In this document: positions 8,498 to 16,092 of the stretch, piece after piece | How positions within the stretch are numbered: position 1 is the stretch's first letter | Layout: every line of letters begins with the position of its first letter | Assembly: GCF_009193265.1 (NCBI RefSeq) | Contig: NZ_VZZZ01000001.1 | Location: forward strand, 1-64,000 | Reading direction: 5' to 3' | DNA from: Marinobacter changyiensis | GTDB taxonomy: Bacteria > Pseudomonadota > Gammaproteobacteria > Pseudomonadales > Oleiphilaceae | Length of the DNA stretch: 64,000 bases | Notes under the pieces: model-generated | Database searches by the model: none | What the model was told of the DNA's origin: nothing | What the model saw: the letters and a program-made list of their open reading frames with translations, nothing else | Made by a program: the position numbers and the translations under genes

Positions 8498-8511
8498 GGG
8501 CCACGTGGCCC
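8498..8511. promoter_or_regulatory. 14-bp perfect palindrome upstream of the cupin gene
   Basis: GGGCCACGTGGCCC is self-complementary over 14 bp and lies 27 bp before the cupin start codon, a position suited to an operator. Behind it, at 8536-8566, GATGAGTTGCCT is repeated as GATGAGTTGACT followed by GATGAGG. No cognate regulator is identified. Confidence 0.45.
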
Positions 8512-8703
8512 ACACAGAAGTGCAGTTGAGCTGCGGATGAGTTGCCTGATGAGTTGACTGATGAGGCAGGATAATAGAATTGATTCCCGAAGCCTTGGGC
8601 CACAGGGATTCGTATCCCTGTTAATTGGCGAGGTACGCGATTACTGCACCTGGTATCGCAGCAATTTCTCTGCTCGTTCGCACTTGAACTACACTCAGAA
8701 AAC

Positions 8704-9009
8704 ATGGCAGTCAGCGCAGCGGTGCCATCCATTCAGGTGGCAGCCTCTGGCCTGGCGAGTGCGATACTGACAGGACTCTTGCTGTTCAGCGTACAAGCCG
8801 CCCATTATCTGGCCAACCCCGCCTTTCTCGTCAAACTGACCATCGTGGCCGCCGGAGTGCTCAATACCATCCTGCTTCGCTTGTCACCCGGGTGGCAAGT
8901 CGCGCTTGATGACAGACCCGTGCCGGGCCGGGTAAAAGCAGCAGCGGCAATTTCCCTGGTCGCCTGGGTGGCCGCTGTTTTTGCAGGGCGGTGGATTGGT
9001 TTTCTTTGA
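8704..9009 (+). pseudogene. DUF6644-like membrane protein, C-terminal fragment
   Basis: The 101-residue frame has three hydrophobic segments. LTGLLLFSVQAAHYLANPAFLVKL corresponds to the conserved LTGLLMF...Y-NPAF-KM region of DUF6644 proteins. The downstream part keeps the AISLVAWVAAVFAGRWIGFL closing helix. Full-length proteins are about 160-170 residues, so the first one or two helices are missing. The frame is open for some codons upstream of the ATG but the sequence is not recognisable. The ATG lacks a ribosome site. I interpret it as a 5'-truncated gene. Confidence 0.55.
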
Positions 9010-9070
9010 CCCCATCGCAATCCTGATTGGTCAGACTTAATCGGCTGCCCGGGGGATCACGCCCGCCTCA

Positions 9071-9754
9071 TCACACCGTCGCCATTTTGGCGATGCGCAG
9101 GATATCCGTGTATTCCCGAATCTTCACAACGGGGCCGGGGGCCGCATTTTCCCCCAGCATAACGAGTTCATTCACCATGGCGGCTGCCACCGTCGAGGCT
9201 TCGATCGCCCGGTATTTGCGCAGTGGCCCGATCAACCCATGATTGGCTACCGGCATAAGCGCCATGCCTAATGATTCCGCCGGGCGTTGCTCCTGCCGAT
9301 TGCCGAGCAACAGGCTGGGATGATAAATCGACAGATATGGGAAATTCAGCGCCCGCACCGCGTCTTCCAGTTCCCCTTTTACCCGGCTATAGAACACCTT
9401 CGAGGTTGTGGATGCGCCCACGGCAGACATCAGAATCAGCGCCCTGGCACCAGTGTTTCTGGCCAGCCTGGCGGCTGTCAGTGCGTAATCGTAATCCACC
9501 TTGCGAAAGGCCGCCCTGGAACCCGCCTTGCTGATCGTCGTTCCGATACAGCAGACCAGGGCGTCAACATCGAATATCTCGGCATGGGCGTCCATGTTGT
9601 CAAAGTCGATCACATGCTGCTCCAGCTTCGGTTCATCCGGCGCCAGCCATCGCCGCACCGGCACTACCACAGAGCCCACTTCCGATCTGGCCAGCAAGTT
9701 CTCCAGTACCAGATTACCCGTCAAACCCGTGGCACCAAGGACCATTACTTTCAT
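9071..9754 (-). CDS. NAD(P)-binding atypical SDR, TIP30/HTATIP2-like oxidoreductase
   Basis: The 227-residue Rossmann protein begins MKVMVLGATGLTGNLVLENLL, the GxxGxxG nucleotide-binding motif of atypical short-chain dehydrogenases. It continues with VDALVCCIGTTISKAGSRAAFRKVDYDY and LILMSAVGAS. YSRVKGELEDAV supplies the YxxxK active-site pair near residues 122-126. Homologues in bacteria are annotated as nucleoside-diphosphate-sugar epimerases or NAD(P)H-binding proteins; the substrate is unknown. The ATG at 9754 has a GGAGAATCC ribosome site. It stands among gene remnants but is itself intact. Confidence 0.85.
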   Translation of the reverse strand: MKVMVLGATGLTGNLVLENLLARSEVGSVVVPVRRWLAPDEPKLEQHVIDFDNMDAHAEIFDVDALVCCIGTTISKAGSRAAFRKVDYDYALTAARLARNTGARALILMSAVGASTTSKVFYSRVKGELEDAVRALNFPYLSIYHPSLLLGNRQEQRPAESLGMALMPVANHGLIGPLRKYRAIEASTVAAAMVNELVMLGENAAPGPVVKIREYTDILRIAKMATV

Positions 9755-9787
9755 TGGATTCTCCGCTGCTTGTTCTCTCTCACTTTA

Positions 9788-10165
9788 TACAGCACGCCAT
9801 CGTTGAACGCGCTGTGCCTGCATGCGCTGAAGGAAATGAAGTGTCTCGAGGGCAAAGAGGTCTGGTGCTCTATCCCCTCCCCTTACGAACACCCCAAAAC
9901 AGTGTCCGCCTCGAATCTGCGCTGGCTTGAACATGATTTGTTGTTCATGTTCAAAGCCCTGAATGCATTTGGCGCCAATCTTTAAAACGGAATTTACTAC
10001 GACATGGCGGTGGAAGACGGGCTGATTCGTGGCAAGACAAAGGCGGTTGACCTCAACTACATTGCGGGGCCACCTGATGAACTGTCGGTACCGCCATACG
10101 GAGAGTTCGATATTGGCGAAGTGGAGGCCTCGGCGCGATGGTTGCCCTTTATCGAGATTCGGTGA
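9788..10165 (+). pseudogene. Unrecognised coding remnant with an in-frame stop
   Basis: One plus-strand frame reads as plausible protein from about 9788 to the TGA at 10163-10165, interrupted only by TAA at 9983-9985. Before it: LNALCLHALKEMKCLEGKEV and LRWLEHDLLFMFKALNAFGANL. After it: NGIYYDMAVEDGLIRGKTKAV, then IAGPPDELSVPPYGEFDIGE. Codon use and residue composition look native in both halves, which suggests a nonsense mutation in a gene that has also lost its 5' end. I do not recognise the family. The opposite strand is open too (9785-10192) but its translation is unconvincing. Confidence 0.4.
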
Positions 10166-10201
10166 CGGCGGCGGGCCAAGACATAGTGGCATTCCGTTTT
10201 C

Positions 10202-11113
10202 CTAGATGCGGGACGGAAACCACTTCTCGTCGGCAAAGCTGTCCGCCAGAGTGTCGAAGACCTTTCTGACTCGAGGTGGAACAGGTCCTCTTTGGGGCCG
10301 ATAAACATAAAGGGGTAGCGGCGGTGGCTCAAACTGGCGCAATACAGGAATGAGCAATCCCTCCCTGATGTAGGGGATGACCAAAAAAGCAGCAATCTGG
10401 CCAAACACCCAACCGTTGAGCACAGCTTGCAGTTCCGCCTCAGGATCATCGGAGACGAACCGCGGCGACGGAGGCGTGTGAGTGAAGCCATTGAACCGCC
10501 ACGGCCAGATCCTCCCGAAATTTCGATCTACCCGACCGGATACCGGCCTCTGGATCAAATCCATAATTTGCAAAGGTTCACCGACCTGCCTGATCAACTT
10601 CGGTGTTGCTACCACCATCAAAGGCACCCGAGCTGCCTCACGGGCGACAAAACGGTTATCTCGCAGTGCACCAACCCGAATGCCGATGTCAATCTGCGCA
10701 CCCACGGTATCTGTCACTTCATCTTCCAGCCGAAGATCAATCAGACATTCTGGCGCTTCACGAATGAGCGGGCCGAGCAAGGGTAGGACGTAGCGGCGGC
10801 CTACCGAGTGAGGCGCCGTTATACCGACTCGGCCTGCGTAGCGCTCAGTTTCGGAAGTCCTTGAGTGTTCGAACAGCAACTCCAGCTCCGAAATCAGACT
10901 GCTCGACTCTTGCAGGAATTGCGCACCAAACTGCGTAATCTGAATCTGCCGGGTGCTTCGGTGAAAAAGTAACTCGCCAAGCTGATCCTCAAGCTCTTTC
11001 ACTGCCCGGCTTATGGTTTGTGGCGAAGTTCCAAGCTGGAAAGCGGCGTCCCGAAAACTACTGGCGTGAGCTGCTGTAGTAAAAATCTTCAGCAGCCGGA
11101 GACGGTCGTGCAT
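10202..11113 (-). CDS. LysR-family transcriptional regulator
   Basis: The protein is 303 residues, the standard LysR length. The N-terminal winged helix-turn-helix covers about residues 4-62, with FRDAAFQLGTSPQTISRAVKELEDQLGELLFHRSTR. The effector-binding domain begins near residue 92 with GRVGITAPHSVGRRYVLPLL. It is transcribed divergently from the Tat-protein/GMC oxidoreductase/glyoxalase genes, and the shared region contains two inverted repeats, so it probably controls them and itself. The inducer is unknown. The last 12 codons lie next to the unrecognised remnant. Confidence 0.92.
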   Translation of the reverse strand: MHDRLRLLKIFTTAAHASSFRDAAFQLGTSPQTISRAVKELEDQLGELLFHRSTRQIQITQFGAQFLQESSSLISELELLFEHSRTSETERYAGRVGITAPHSVGRRYVLPLLGPLIREAPECLIDLRLEDEVTDTVGAQIDIGIRVGALRDNRFVAREAARVPLMVVATPKLIRQVGEPLQIMDLIQRPVSGRVDRNFGRIWPWRFNGFTHTPPSPRFVSDDPEAELQAVLNGWVFGQIAAFLVIPYIREGLLIPVLRQFEPPPLPLYVYRPQRGPVPPRVRKVFDTLADSFADEKWFPSRI

Positions 11114-11135
11114 GGTAACCCCTCAAACATGGACC

Positions 11136-11168
11136 AACACTAACGGGCCAGTGTTCCATTTTATGGAA
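11136..11168. promoter_or_regulatory. Two adjoining inverted repeats, probable LysR operator region
   Basis: AACACT at 11136-11141 pairs with AGTGTT at 11150-11155 across 8 bp; this matches the interrupted-dyad form of LysR sites. TTCCAT at 11154-11159 pairs with ATGGAA at 11163-11168 across TTT. Both lie 23-55 bp before the LysR start and about 160 bp before the divergent gene. Confidence 0.55.
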
Positions 11169-11323
11169 TTAAGAAAGCCAGAATCTTTCCTACCAGACTC
11201 TGCTCTTCCCTGTCTACTCTGAAATCACTCCATAGCGAAACATCATAATCACAACAACAAACCAGAGCTTCGGCGGCCAGCCATTGCGTGCAACGAGGCT
11301 GTCGTAAGCTGGAGGGAGTGTAC

Positions 11324-11869
11324 ATGTCATTGTCCCGTAGGAATTTTCTCAGAAACAGTCGCAATTTTCTCGTAGGCACGCTCGCTTTCAGCAATGGCGC
11401 AATCGCGCTGCTGGCTCCCTCAAGAGCCTGGTCCATGCCCCTGAACCACCTGACCAGCGCTGAGGGCGAAACCATCCTGAAAGTTACCCGCCATATTTTC
11501 CCCCACGACACACTGGAAGATGCCGTTTATGCGTTTGTTGTGAAGGATCTGGACAAAGCGGCTTCTGACGACGCTGTACACAATTTGCTGACGGAGGGCG
11601 TGAAGGACCTGAACCAGCGTGCCGGAGGTGACTGGTCTTCACTCAGTGCCAGTGAACAATTCCGCTACGTGGAAGAAATAGCCGGAGCCCCGTTTTTTGA
11701 AGCAATCCGCAGCACTGCTGTGGTTTCACTCTATAACAATGAACTGGCATTTGCGCACTTCGGATATGAGGGCGCGGCTGGGGACGGCGGCTATCTCAAT
11801 GCCGGGTTTGATGACCTCGACTGGTTACCAGCCCCGAGCCCCGCGGATAGCGGCGTAAAACCAGGCTGA
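11324..11869 (+). CDS. Tat-signal small subunit, gluconate 2-dehydrogenase subunit 3-like
   Basis: The start at 11324 has GGAGGGAG before it; an upstream in-frame start at 11288 is less likely. The 181-residue product opens with a twin-arginine signal, SRRNFLRNSRNFLVGTLAF, and a cleavage region near residue 37 (SRAWS). The mature part follows the subunit-3 pattern: an ILKVTRHIFPHDTLEDAVY-type opening and a C-terminal FGYEGAAGDGGYLNAGFDDLDW motif. In gluconate and related dehydrogenases this subunit carries the catalytic flavoprotein through the Tat system. The GMC flavoprotein gene follows 53 bp downstream, so the pair is probably a periplasmic complex. Confidence 0.85.
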   Translation: MSLSRRNFLRNSRNFLVGTLAFSNGAIALLAPSRAWSMPLNHLTSAEGETILKVTRHIFPHDTLEDAVYAFVVKDLDKAASDDAVHNLLTEGVKDLNQRAGGDWSSLSASEQFRYVEEIAGAPFFEAIRSTAVVSLYNNELAFAHFGYEGAAGDGGYLNAGFDDLDWLPAPSPADSGVKPG

Positions 11870-11922
11870 ACTCAGGCCTCTCTCACCAATAACTCATACA
11901 AAAACGCAGTCTGGAGAGCTCC

Positions 11923-13506
11923 ATGTCACTGACTGAAAATCAAAAGACGTTTTCCCACGATGACGACAATGTTGTTGTGGTCATCGGATCTGGCGCCGGC
12001 GGCGGAACTCTGGCAAATGGTCTCGCTCAGCAGGGCATCAATACCGTGGTTCTGGAAGCCGGCGCGTTGCACACAACAGCCGATTTCCTGGCCGATGAGT
12101 GGGCATCCTTTGGCCAGCTCGCCTGGCTTGACCCCCGCACCACCTCTGGCAGTTTTCGCCTCGCGAAAGATTTCGCCGGCCTGCCCGCCTGGATTGTTAA
12201 AGCAGTGGGCGGAACCACCATCCATTGGGCGGGTGCAAGCCTGAGGCTGCAGCCCCACGAATTCAAAGCACTCACCAACTACGGGGCCGTGAAGGGCGCC
12301 AACCTGCTTGATTGGCCCATCAGTTACGACGAACTGACGCCCTACTATGCCAATGCTGAAGACCGCATGGGGGTCACCCGCACTAATGACATCGGGGGTT
12401 TACCCGGCAACAACAACTTCAAGGTAATGCATGCCGGAGCGCAGAAGCTGGACTACAACTGTAATACCGGCCATATGGCCATAAACAGCCAGCCCCGCGA
12501 TGGCCGACTGGCCTGCCAGCAGCGTGGCTTCTGCTTTCAGGGCTGCCGTTTTGGCGCCAAATGGTCAACACTCTACACTGAGCTGCCCGAGGGCATTGCA
12601 ACAGGGCATATGGAATTGCGGCCCGAGTCCCACGTTGCCCGCATTGAACACAACGAGGAGGGCCGCATCACTGCGGTGATTTATTTCGATAAGGACGGCA
12701 AGGAGCAACGCCAAAAAGCGCGGGTGGTTGCCGTCGCCGGTAACTCTATCGAAACGCCACGCCTGCTGTTGAACTCGGCTTCCAGCACGTTTCCTGATGG
12801 CCTTGCCAACAGTTCCGGACAGGTCGGCAGGAACTACATGCGACACATGACGGGGTCGGTGTACGCCACCTTCGAAGAACCGGTCCATATGTATCGCGGT
12901 ACTACTATGGCTGGCATCATTCAGGACGAAGCCCATCATGATCCGGACCGGGGCTTTGTCGGAGGCTACGAGCTGGAAACGCTTTCTCTTGGCCTGCCGT
13001 TTATGGCTGCCTTCCTGAATCCCGGGGCCTGGGGACGTGAGTTCACCCACGCCATGGACCAATATGACCACATGGCAGGTATGTGGCTGGTGGGAGAAGA
13101 CATGCCCCGCGAGACCAATCGCATCACCCTGAACACCGACGCCAGGGATCTCTTCGGTATGCCGGTGGCCAACGTTCACTATGATGACCACGACAACGAT
13201 ATTGCCATGCGCGAGCACGCGTTCGAACGGGGCGAAGCAATCTACAACGCGGCCGGTGCAGTGGAAACCATTCGCACACCGCCATACCCCTCCACCCACA
13301 ACCTTGGCACCTGCCGCATGAGCGCAAGTGCTCAGGACGGGGTGTGCAATGGTATTGGCCAGACCCACGACATTCCCAACCTGTTCATCTCCGATGGCAG
13401 TCAGTTCACTACCTCTGCAGCGGAAAACCCGACGCTGACGATTGTGGCGCTGGCACTGCGCCAGGCCGAGAAAATGGGACAAATGATAAAGCAGGGAGCG
13501 GTCTGA
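11923..13506 (+). CDS. GMC-family FAD oxidoreductase (gluconate 2-dehydrogenase-like large subunit)
   Basis: The 527-residue flavoprotein has the FAD dinucleotide motif VVVIGSGAGGGTLANGLAQQG near residues 18-38 and the ribose-binding VVLEAG just after it. A substrate-domain Cys-rich stretch reads CQQRGFCFQGCRFGAKWS near 194-211. The C-terminal block STHNLGTCRM near 457-466 and FISDGSQFTTSAAENPTLT contains the catalytic His/Asn region of GMC enzymes. It has no signal peptide, consistent with export as a partner of the Tat-targeted small subunit encoded upstream. No cytochrome c subunit is present, so the electron acceptor is unclear. Substrates could be sugars, sugar acids or alcohols. Confidence 0.88.
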   Translation: MSLTENQKTFSHDDDNVVVVIGSGAGGGTLANGLAQQGINTVVLEAGALHTTADFLADEWASFGQLAWLDPRTTSGSFRLAKDFAGLPAWIVKAVGGTTIHWAGASLRLQPHEFKALTNYGAVKGANLLDWPISYDELTPYYANAEDRMGVTRTNDIGGLPGNNNFKVMHAGAQKLDYNCNTGHMAINSQPRDGRLACQQRGFCFQGCRFGAKWSTLYTELPEGIATGHMELRPESHVARIEHNEEGRITAVIYFDKDGKEQRQKARVVAVAGNSIETPRLLLNSASSTFPDGLANSSGQVGRNYMRHMTGSVYATFEEPVHMYRGTTMAGIIQDEAHHDPDRGFVGGYELETLSLGLPFMAAFLNPGAWGREFTHAMDQYDHMAGMWLVGEDMPRETNRITLNTDARDLFGMPVANVHYDDHDNDIAMREHAFERGEAIYNAAGAVETIRTPPYPSTHNLGTCRMSASAQDGVCNGIGQTHDIPNLFISDGSQFTTSAAENPTLTIVALALRQAEKMGQMIKQGAV

Positions 13507-13549
13507 TCCGTTCCCGAATCCGTCTACCAATCAATAAAGGAAGTGACAC

Positions 13550-14083
13550 ATGGGATTTAACGGTGAGAACTACCCCGGGGTTAAAGCTCCCCCAAATGAA
13601 TCAGCAGGCTTTCGCCTAAACCACACAATGCTTCGCGTCAAAGACCCGGAAAAATCACTGGCGTTTTACACCCATGTACTGGGCATGACAGTACTGCGCC
13701 GGCTTGATTTTGAAGAGATGCAATTCTCACTCTACTTTCTTACGAAAGTACAGCCAGACCAAACCGTACCCGATGACAAGAGCGAACGAACCGTCTGGAC
13801 CTTCGGCCAGACCGGGATTCTCGAGTTCACCCACAACTGGGGAACGGAACATCAGGAGGACTTCAGTTATCACGATGGCAACGCCCAACCTCAGGGGTTC
13901 GGGCACATCTGTTTCTCGGTTCCCGATCTGGATACCGCCATCGCCTGGTTCGACGCAAACGACGTGACCTACGTGAAGCGTCCGGAGCAGGGGAAAATGC
14001 GCGACGTTGCCTTTATTAAAGACGTTGATGGTTACTGGATCGAAATTGTAGAAGCCGCCCGATTGGGGCACTTGGGTGATTAG
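13550..14083 (+). CDS. gloA: Lactoylglutathione lyase (glyoxalase I)
   Basis: The 177-residue protein is of the long glyoxalase I type. FRLNHTMLRVKDPEKSLAFY near residues 21-40 contains the first metal-ligand region; ILEFTHNWGTE near 91-101 has the conserved Glu and Asn. GFGHICFSVPDLDTA near 116-130 and GYWIEIVE near 162-169 supply the remaining His and Glu ligands. The enzyme isomerises the methylglyoxal-glutathione hemithioacetal to S-lactoylglutathione in the cytoplasm. Its place 43 bp behind the GMC oxidoreductase suggests co-transcription and a link to reactive carbonyls formed during oxidation. A hairpin follows the stop codon. Confidence 0.94.
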   Translation: MGFNGENYPGVKAPPNESAGFRLNHTMLRVKDPEKSLAFYTHVLGMTVLRRLDFEEMQFSLYFLTKVQPDQTVPDDKSERTVWTFGQTGILEFTHNWGTEHQEDFSYHDGNAQPQGFGHICFSVPDLDTAIAWFDANDVTYVKRPEQGKMRDVAFIKDVDGYWIEIVEAARLGHLGD

Positions 14084-14100
14084 GCACTCTTGCCAGATAC

Positions 14101-14126
14101 CGTTGAGGCACACTCCAGCCTCAACG
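14101..14126. terminator. Hairpin between convergent gloA and the Omp85-like gene
   Basis: CGTTGAGGC (14101-14109) pairs perfectly with GCCTCAACG (14118-14126) around an 8-nt loop, 18 bp after the gloA stop. There is no T tract on either side. It may serve as a shared terminator for the convergent genes. Confidence 0.6.
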
Positions 14127-14171
14127 GCCTGACACCCGGTGCACTTCCCGTATTGGCCATGCATGGTCCCG

Positions 14172-15890
14172 CTAAAAACTCGTTCGGCCCCGCAAGAGCA
14201 CCTGTAGCTGATCTATGCTGTCATCGCCATCCAGCGGGAAGGCAAAATCCAGATGCAGCATTCGCTGAACCTCGATACGGCTCGAAGCCAGTCGCAGGCC
14301 GAAGCCCACGTCTTTCAGTACACCGTCATCCGGGCCATTGTTGCGGCCGTCGTCGAACCAGGCTCGTCCCACGTCGATGAACAGAACGCCGCCCAGGCGA
14401 AAGAGCTTGAAAGGGTGCCAGTCCGGAAAGTATCGGCGCTCCAGGGTCCAGAGTGCCATACGGTTGCCCTGCTGATAATCGCTGGGATAGCCACGAAGTC
14501 CGTTATCACCGCCGATCAGAAGCTGCTGGTCTACCGTCTGATTGTGGGCCACGGTGTATGAGAGATTGGTATACCAACTGGTCCAGTTCACCGAGCCGCC
14601 ATGGAAATACTCCAGCGTGAGCGTACCCAGAAGATTTTCGAAACGGCTTTCATCAATCCGCCATGAGCCACTCTGATTCAGGCTGTAGCTGGCGTAATTG
14701 GTTTCGGTGGCGAGAAGTGCATTCTGGAAATCCATATTCAGCACAACACGATCCTCGGTGGCACCAAGACCAGGTGAGGAGTAACCCAATTCCGTGCGCC
14801 ACACGAACCCGCCCCGAACATCCTCAATCCGCTGCAAGCGGGTCAGATTCGTCATCTCCCGGAACTGATTCTCGCGGTAGTCAAAACCGATCCACGGATA
14901 ACTCAGAGTCCTGTCTGTGGGCAGTATGTCCAGATCTGGTTCATCCGGCAGACGTTCGAAATCCATGGCATCGTACCGGTAGCCGGCCAGTAGTCGAAGT
15001 TGTCGATTGTTGCGCTCTGCCAGCCGCCACCCCACATCGATACTGGCGAACTCCCGGCGGCGGCGATAGTCGGCAATGGCCTCTGCACCCACGTAACGTG
15101 ATTGTTCGCGGACGTCCTCTTCGCCACTGAGCCCAAAGCGCCAGTCTGATTGCTCGCTGAAGAACGGGCGTTCCAGGTAGACACTACGACCACGGCCATC
15201 GCTCCGATTTTCATAAAAAAATCCGGTCTGCCAGTGAGAACCGAGAACGTTGGGATCATCGAAATACACACCGGTTCCGCTACGATCGGCATCCTTGGTG
15301 TAGGAAATGCCCACACTTTTGCCGGAACCCAGAAAATTCGGGTCAGACAACCCGGTGTTGGTGGTGTTCTCTCCACCCGCCCGAGAGGCCCCGACACTCG
15401 GTAGTAGCGTCCAGGTGTCCCGCGCCAGAACACTTACCTCAACTTCGTTCCCGCAAACACGGGTAACGCCAACCCAGGCGGCGGTCAGGTACTCGCGCTG
15501 GCGGAGAATGCGTTCGGATTCGGCAATTGCGTCCGGCTGGTATACATCGCCCTCGTTAAACACCAATTGGGCACGCAAAGCCGACTCCCAGGTTGGCGTA
15601 TTGAGCGTGTTCAGGGTGCGAAACAGGAAGTTGTCCTGGTCGGGATCGCTGATATCGAAAATGGGCTGGCGAATAATACGGATACTACGGATAAGAGCGC
15701 CGTCAGGAATTGACAGATCACTCTGGCGCGCCAACTGGTCCCGGGGCTGGTCAAGGTCAATCGACTCTGGCTGAACTTCGCTAGCTACACATTGTGCGCC
15801 ATCAGGCGCGGCCCCCACACCAGGGACGGAGAACGCTATAGCAGCAAACAGAAGGGTGCACCCCGGGGCTCTAGCCATGGTGGGGGTCAT
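14172..15890 (-). CDS. Omp85/BamA-like outer-membrane beta-barrel protein
   Basis: This 572-residue protein has a signal peptide (hydrophobic core LLFAAIAFSVPGVGA, cleavage near residue 28). One POTRA-like segment follows (LIRSIRIIRQPIFD through EYLTAAWVGVTRVCGNEVEVSVLARDTW). From about residue 160 come alternating strands typical of a 16-strand barrel. The Omp85 L6 motif appears as LIGGDNGLRGY near 455-465, followed by LWTLERRYFPDW. The last residue is Phe, as expected for an outer-membrane barrel. Omp85 proteins insert or translocate proteins or lipids; the substrate here is unknown. GGGAGCAACC precedes the ATG. Confidence 0.82.
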   Translation of the reverse strand: MTPTMARAPGCTLLFAAIAFSVPGVGAAPDGAQCVASEVQPESIDLDQPRDQLARQSDLSIPDGALIRSIRIIRQPIFDISDPDQDNFLFRTLNTLNTPTWESALRAQLVFNEGDVYQPDAIAESERILRQREYLTAAWVGVTRVCGNEVEVSVLARDTWTLLPSVGASRAGGENTTNTGLSDPNFLGSGKSVGISYTKDADRSGTGVYFDDPNVLGSHWQTGFFYENRSDGRGRSVYLERPFFSEQSDWRFGLSGEEDVREQSRYVGAEAIADYRRRREFASIDVGWRLAERNNRQLRLLAGYRYDAMDFERLPDEPDLDILPTDRTLSYPWIGFDYRENQFREMTNLTRLQRIEDVRGGFVWRTELGYSSPGLGATEDRVVLNMDFQNALLATETNYASYSLNQSGSWRIDESRFENLLGTLTLEYFHGGSVNWTSWYTNLSYTVAHNQTVDQQLLIGGDNGLRGYPSDYQQGNRMALWTLERRYFPDWHPFKLFRLGGVLFIDVGRAWFDDGRNNGPDDGVLKDVGFGLRLASSRIEVQRMLHLDFAFPLDGDDSIDQLQVLLRGRTSF

Positions 15891-15903
15891 GGTTGCTCCC
15901 GGA

Positions 15904-16050
15904 CTATCGAATGCCTTGCGACTGCAGCCACTGACTGATCTGCGCCTGATTCATGGCGCCACAATTACCCCCGGATGCCAGCCTGTCGTCGGGCACACGG
16001 TTCACTTTGTGGCAGTGGGGACACACCAGATGTCGGATGTCTGTTGTCAT
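15904..16050 (-). pseudogene. trxC: trxC (thioredoxin 2) collapsed by an in-frame internal deletion
   Basis: The 48-residue frame starts at ATG 16048-16050. Its first part, HLVCPHCHKVNRVPDDRLAS followed by GGNCGA, is the N-terminal zinc-ribbon of thioredoxin 2, with its first CxxC and a third Cys. It passes directly into GAMNQAQISQWLQSQGIR, the C-terminal helix of the same protein. The whole thioredoxin domain with the WCGPC active site, about 90 residues, is missing without loss of frame. The junction GGCGCC could be a shared hexamer at the deletion ends. The fourth zinc-ligand Cys is also gone. A redox function is impossible. Confidence 0.85.
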
Positions 16051-16092
16051 TGGTCAGCCTCTGTTCGTCTGGCGAACGATATTGTTCGGATC

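Noticed and set aside
12565..13530. 321-codon minus-strand frame over the GMC oxidoreductase
   Set aside because: Antisense to a gene with complete FAD and catalytic motifs; no domain in the translation.
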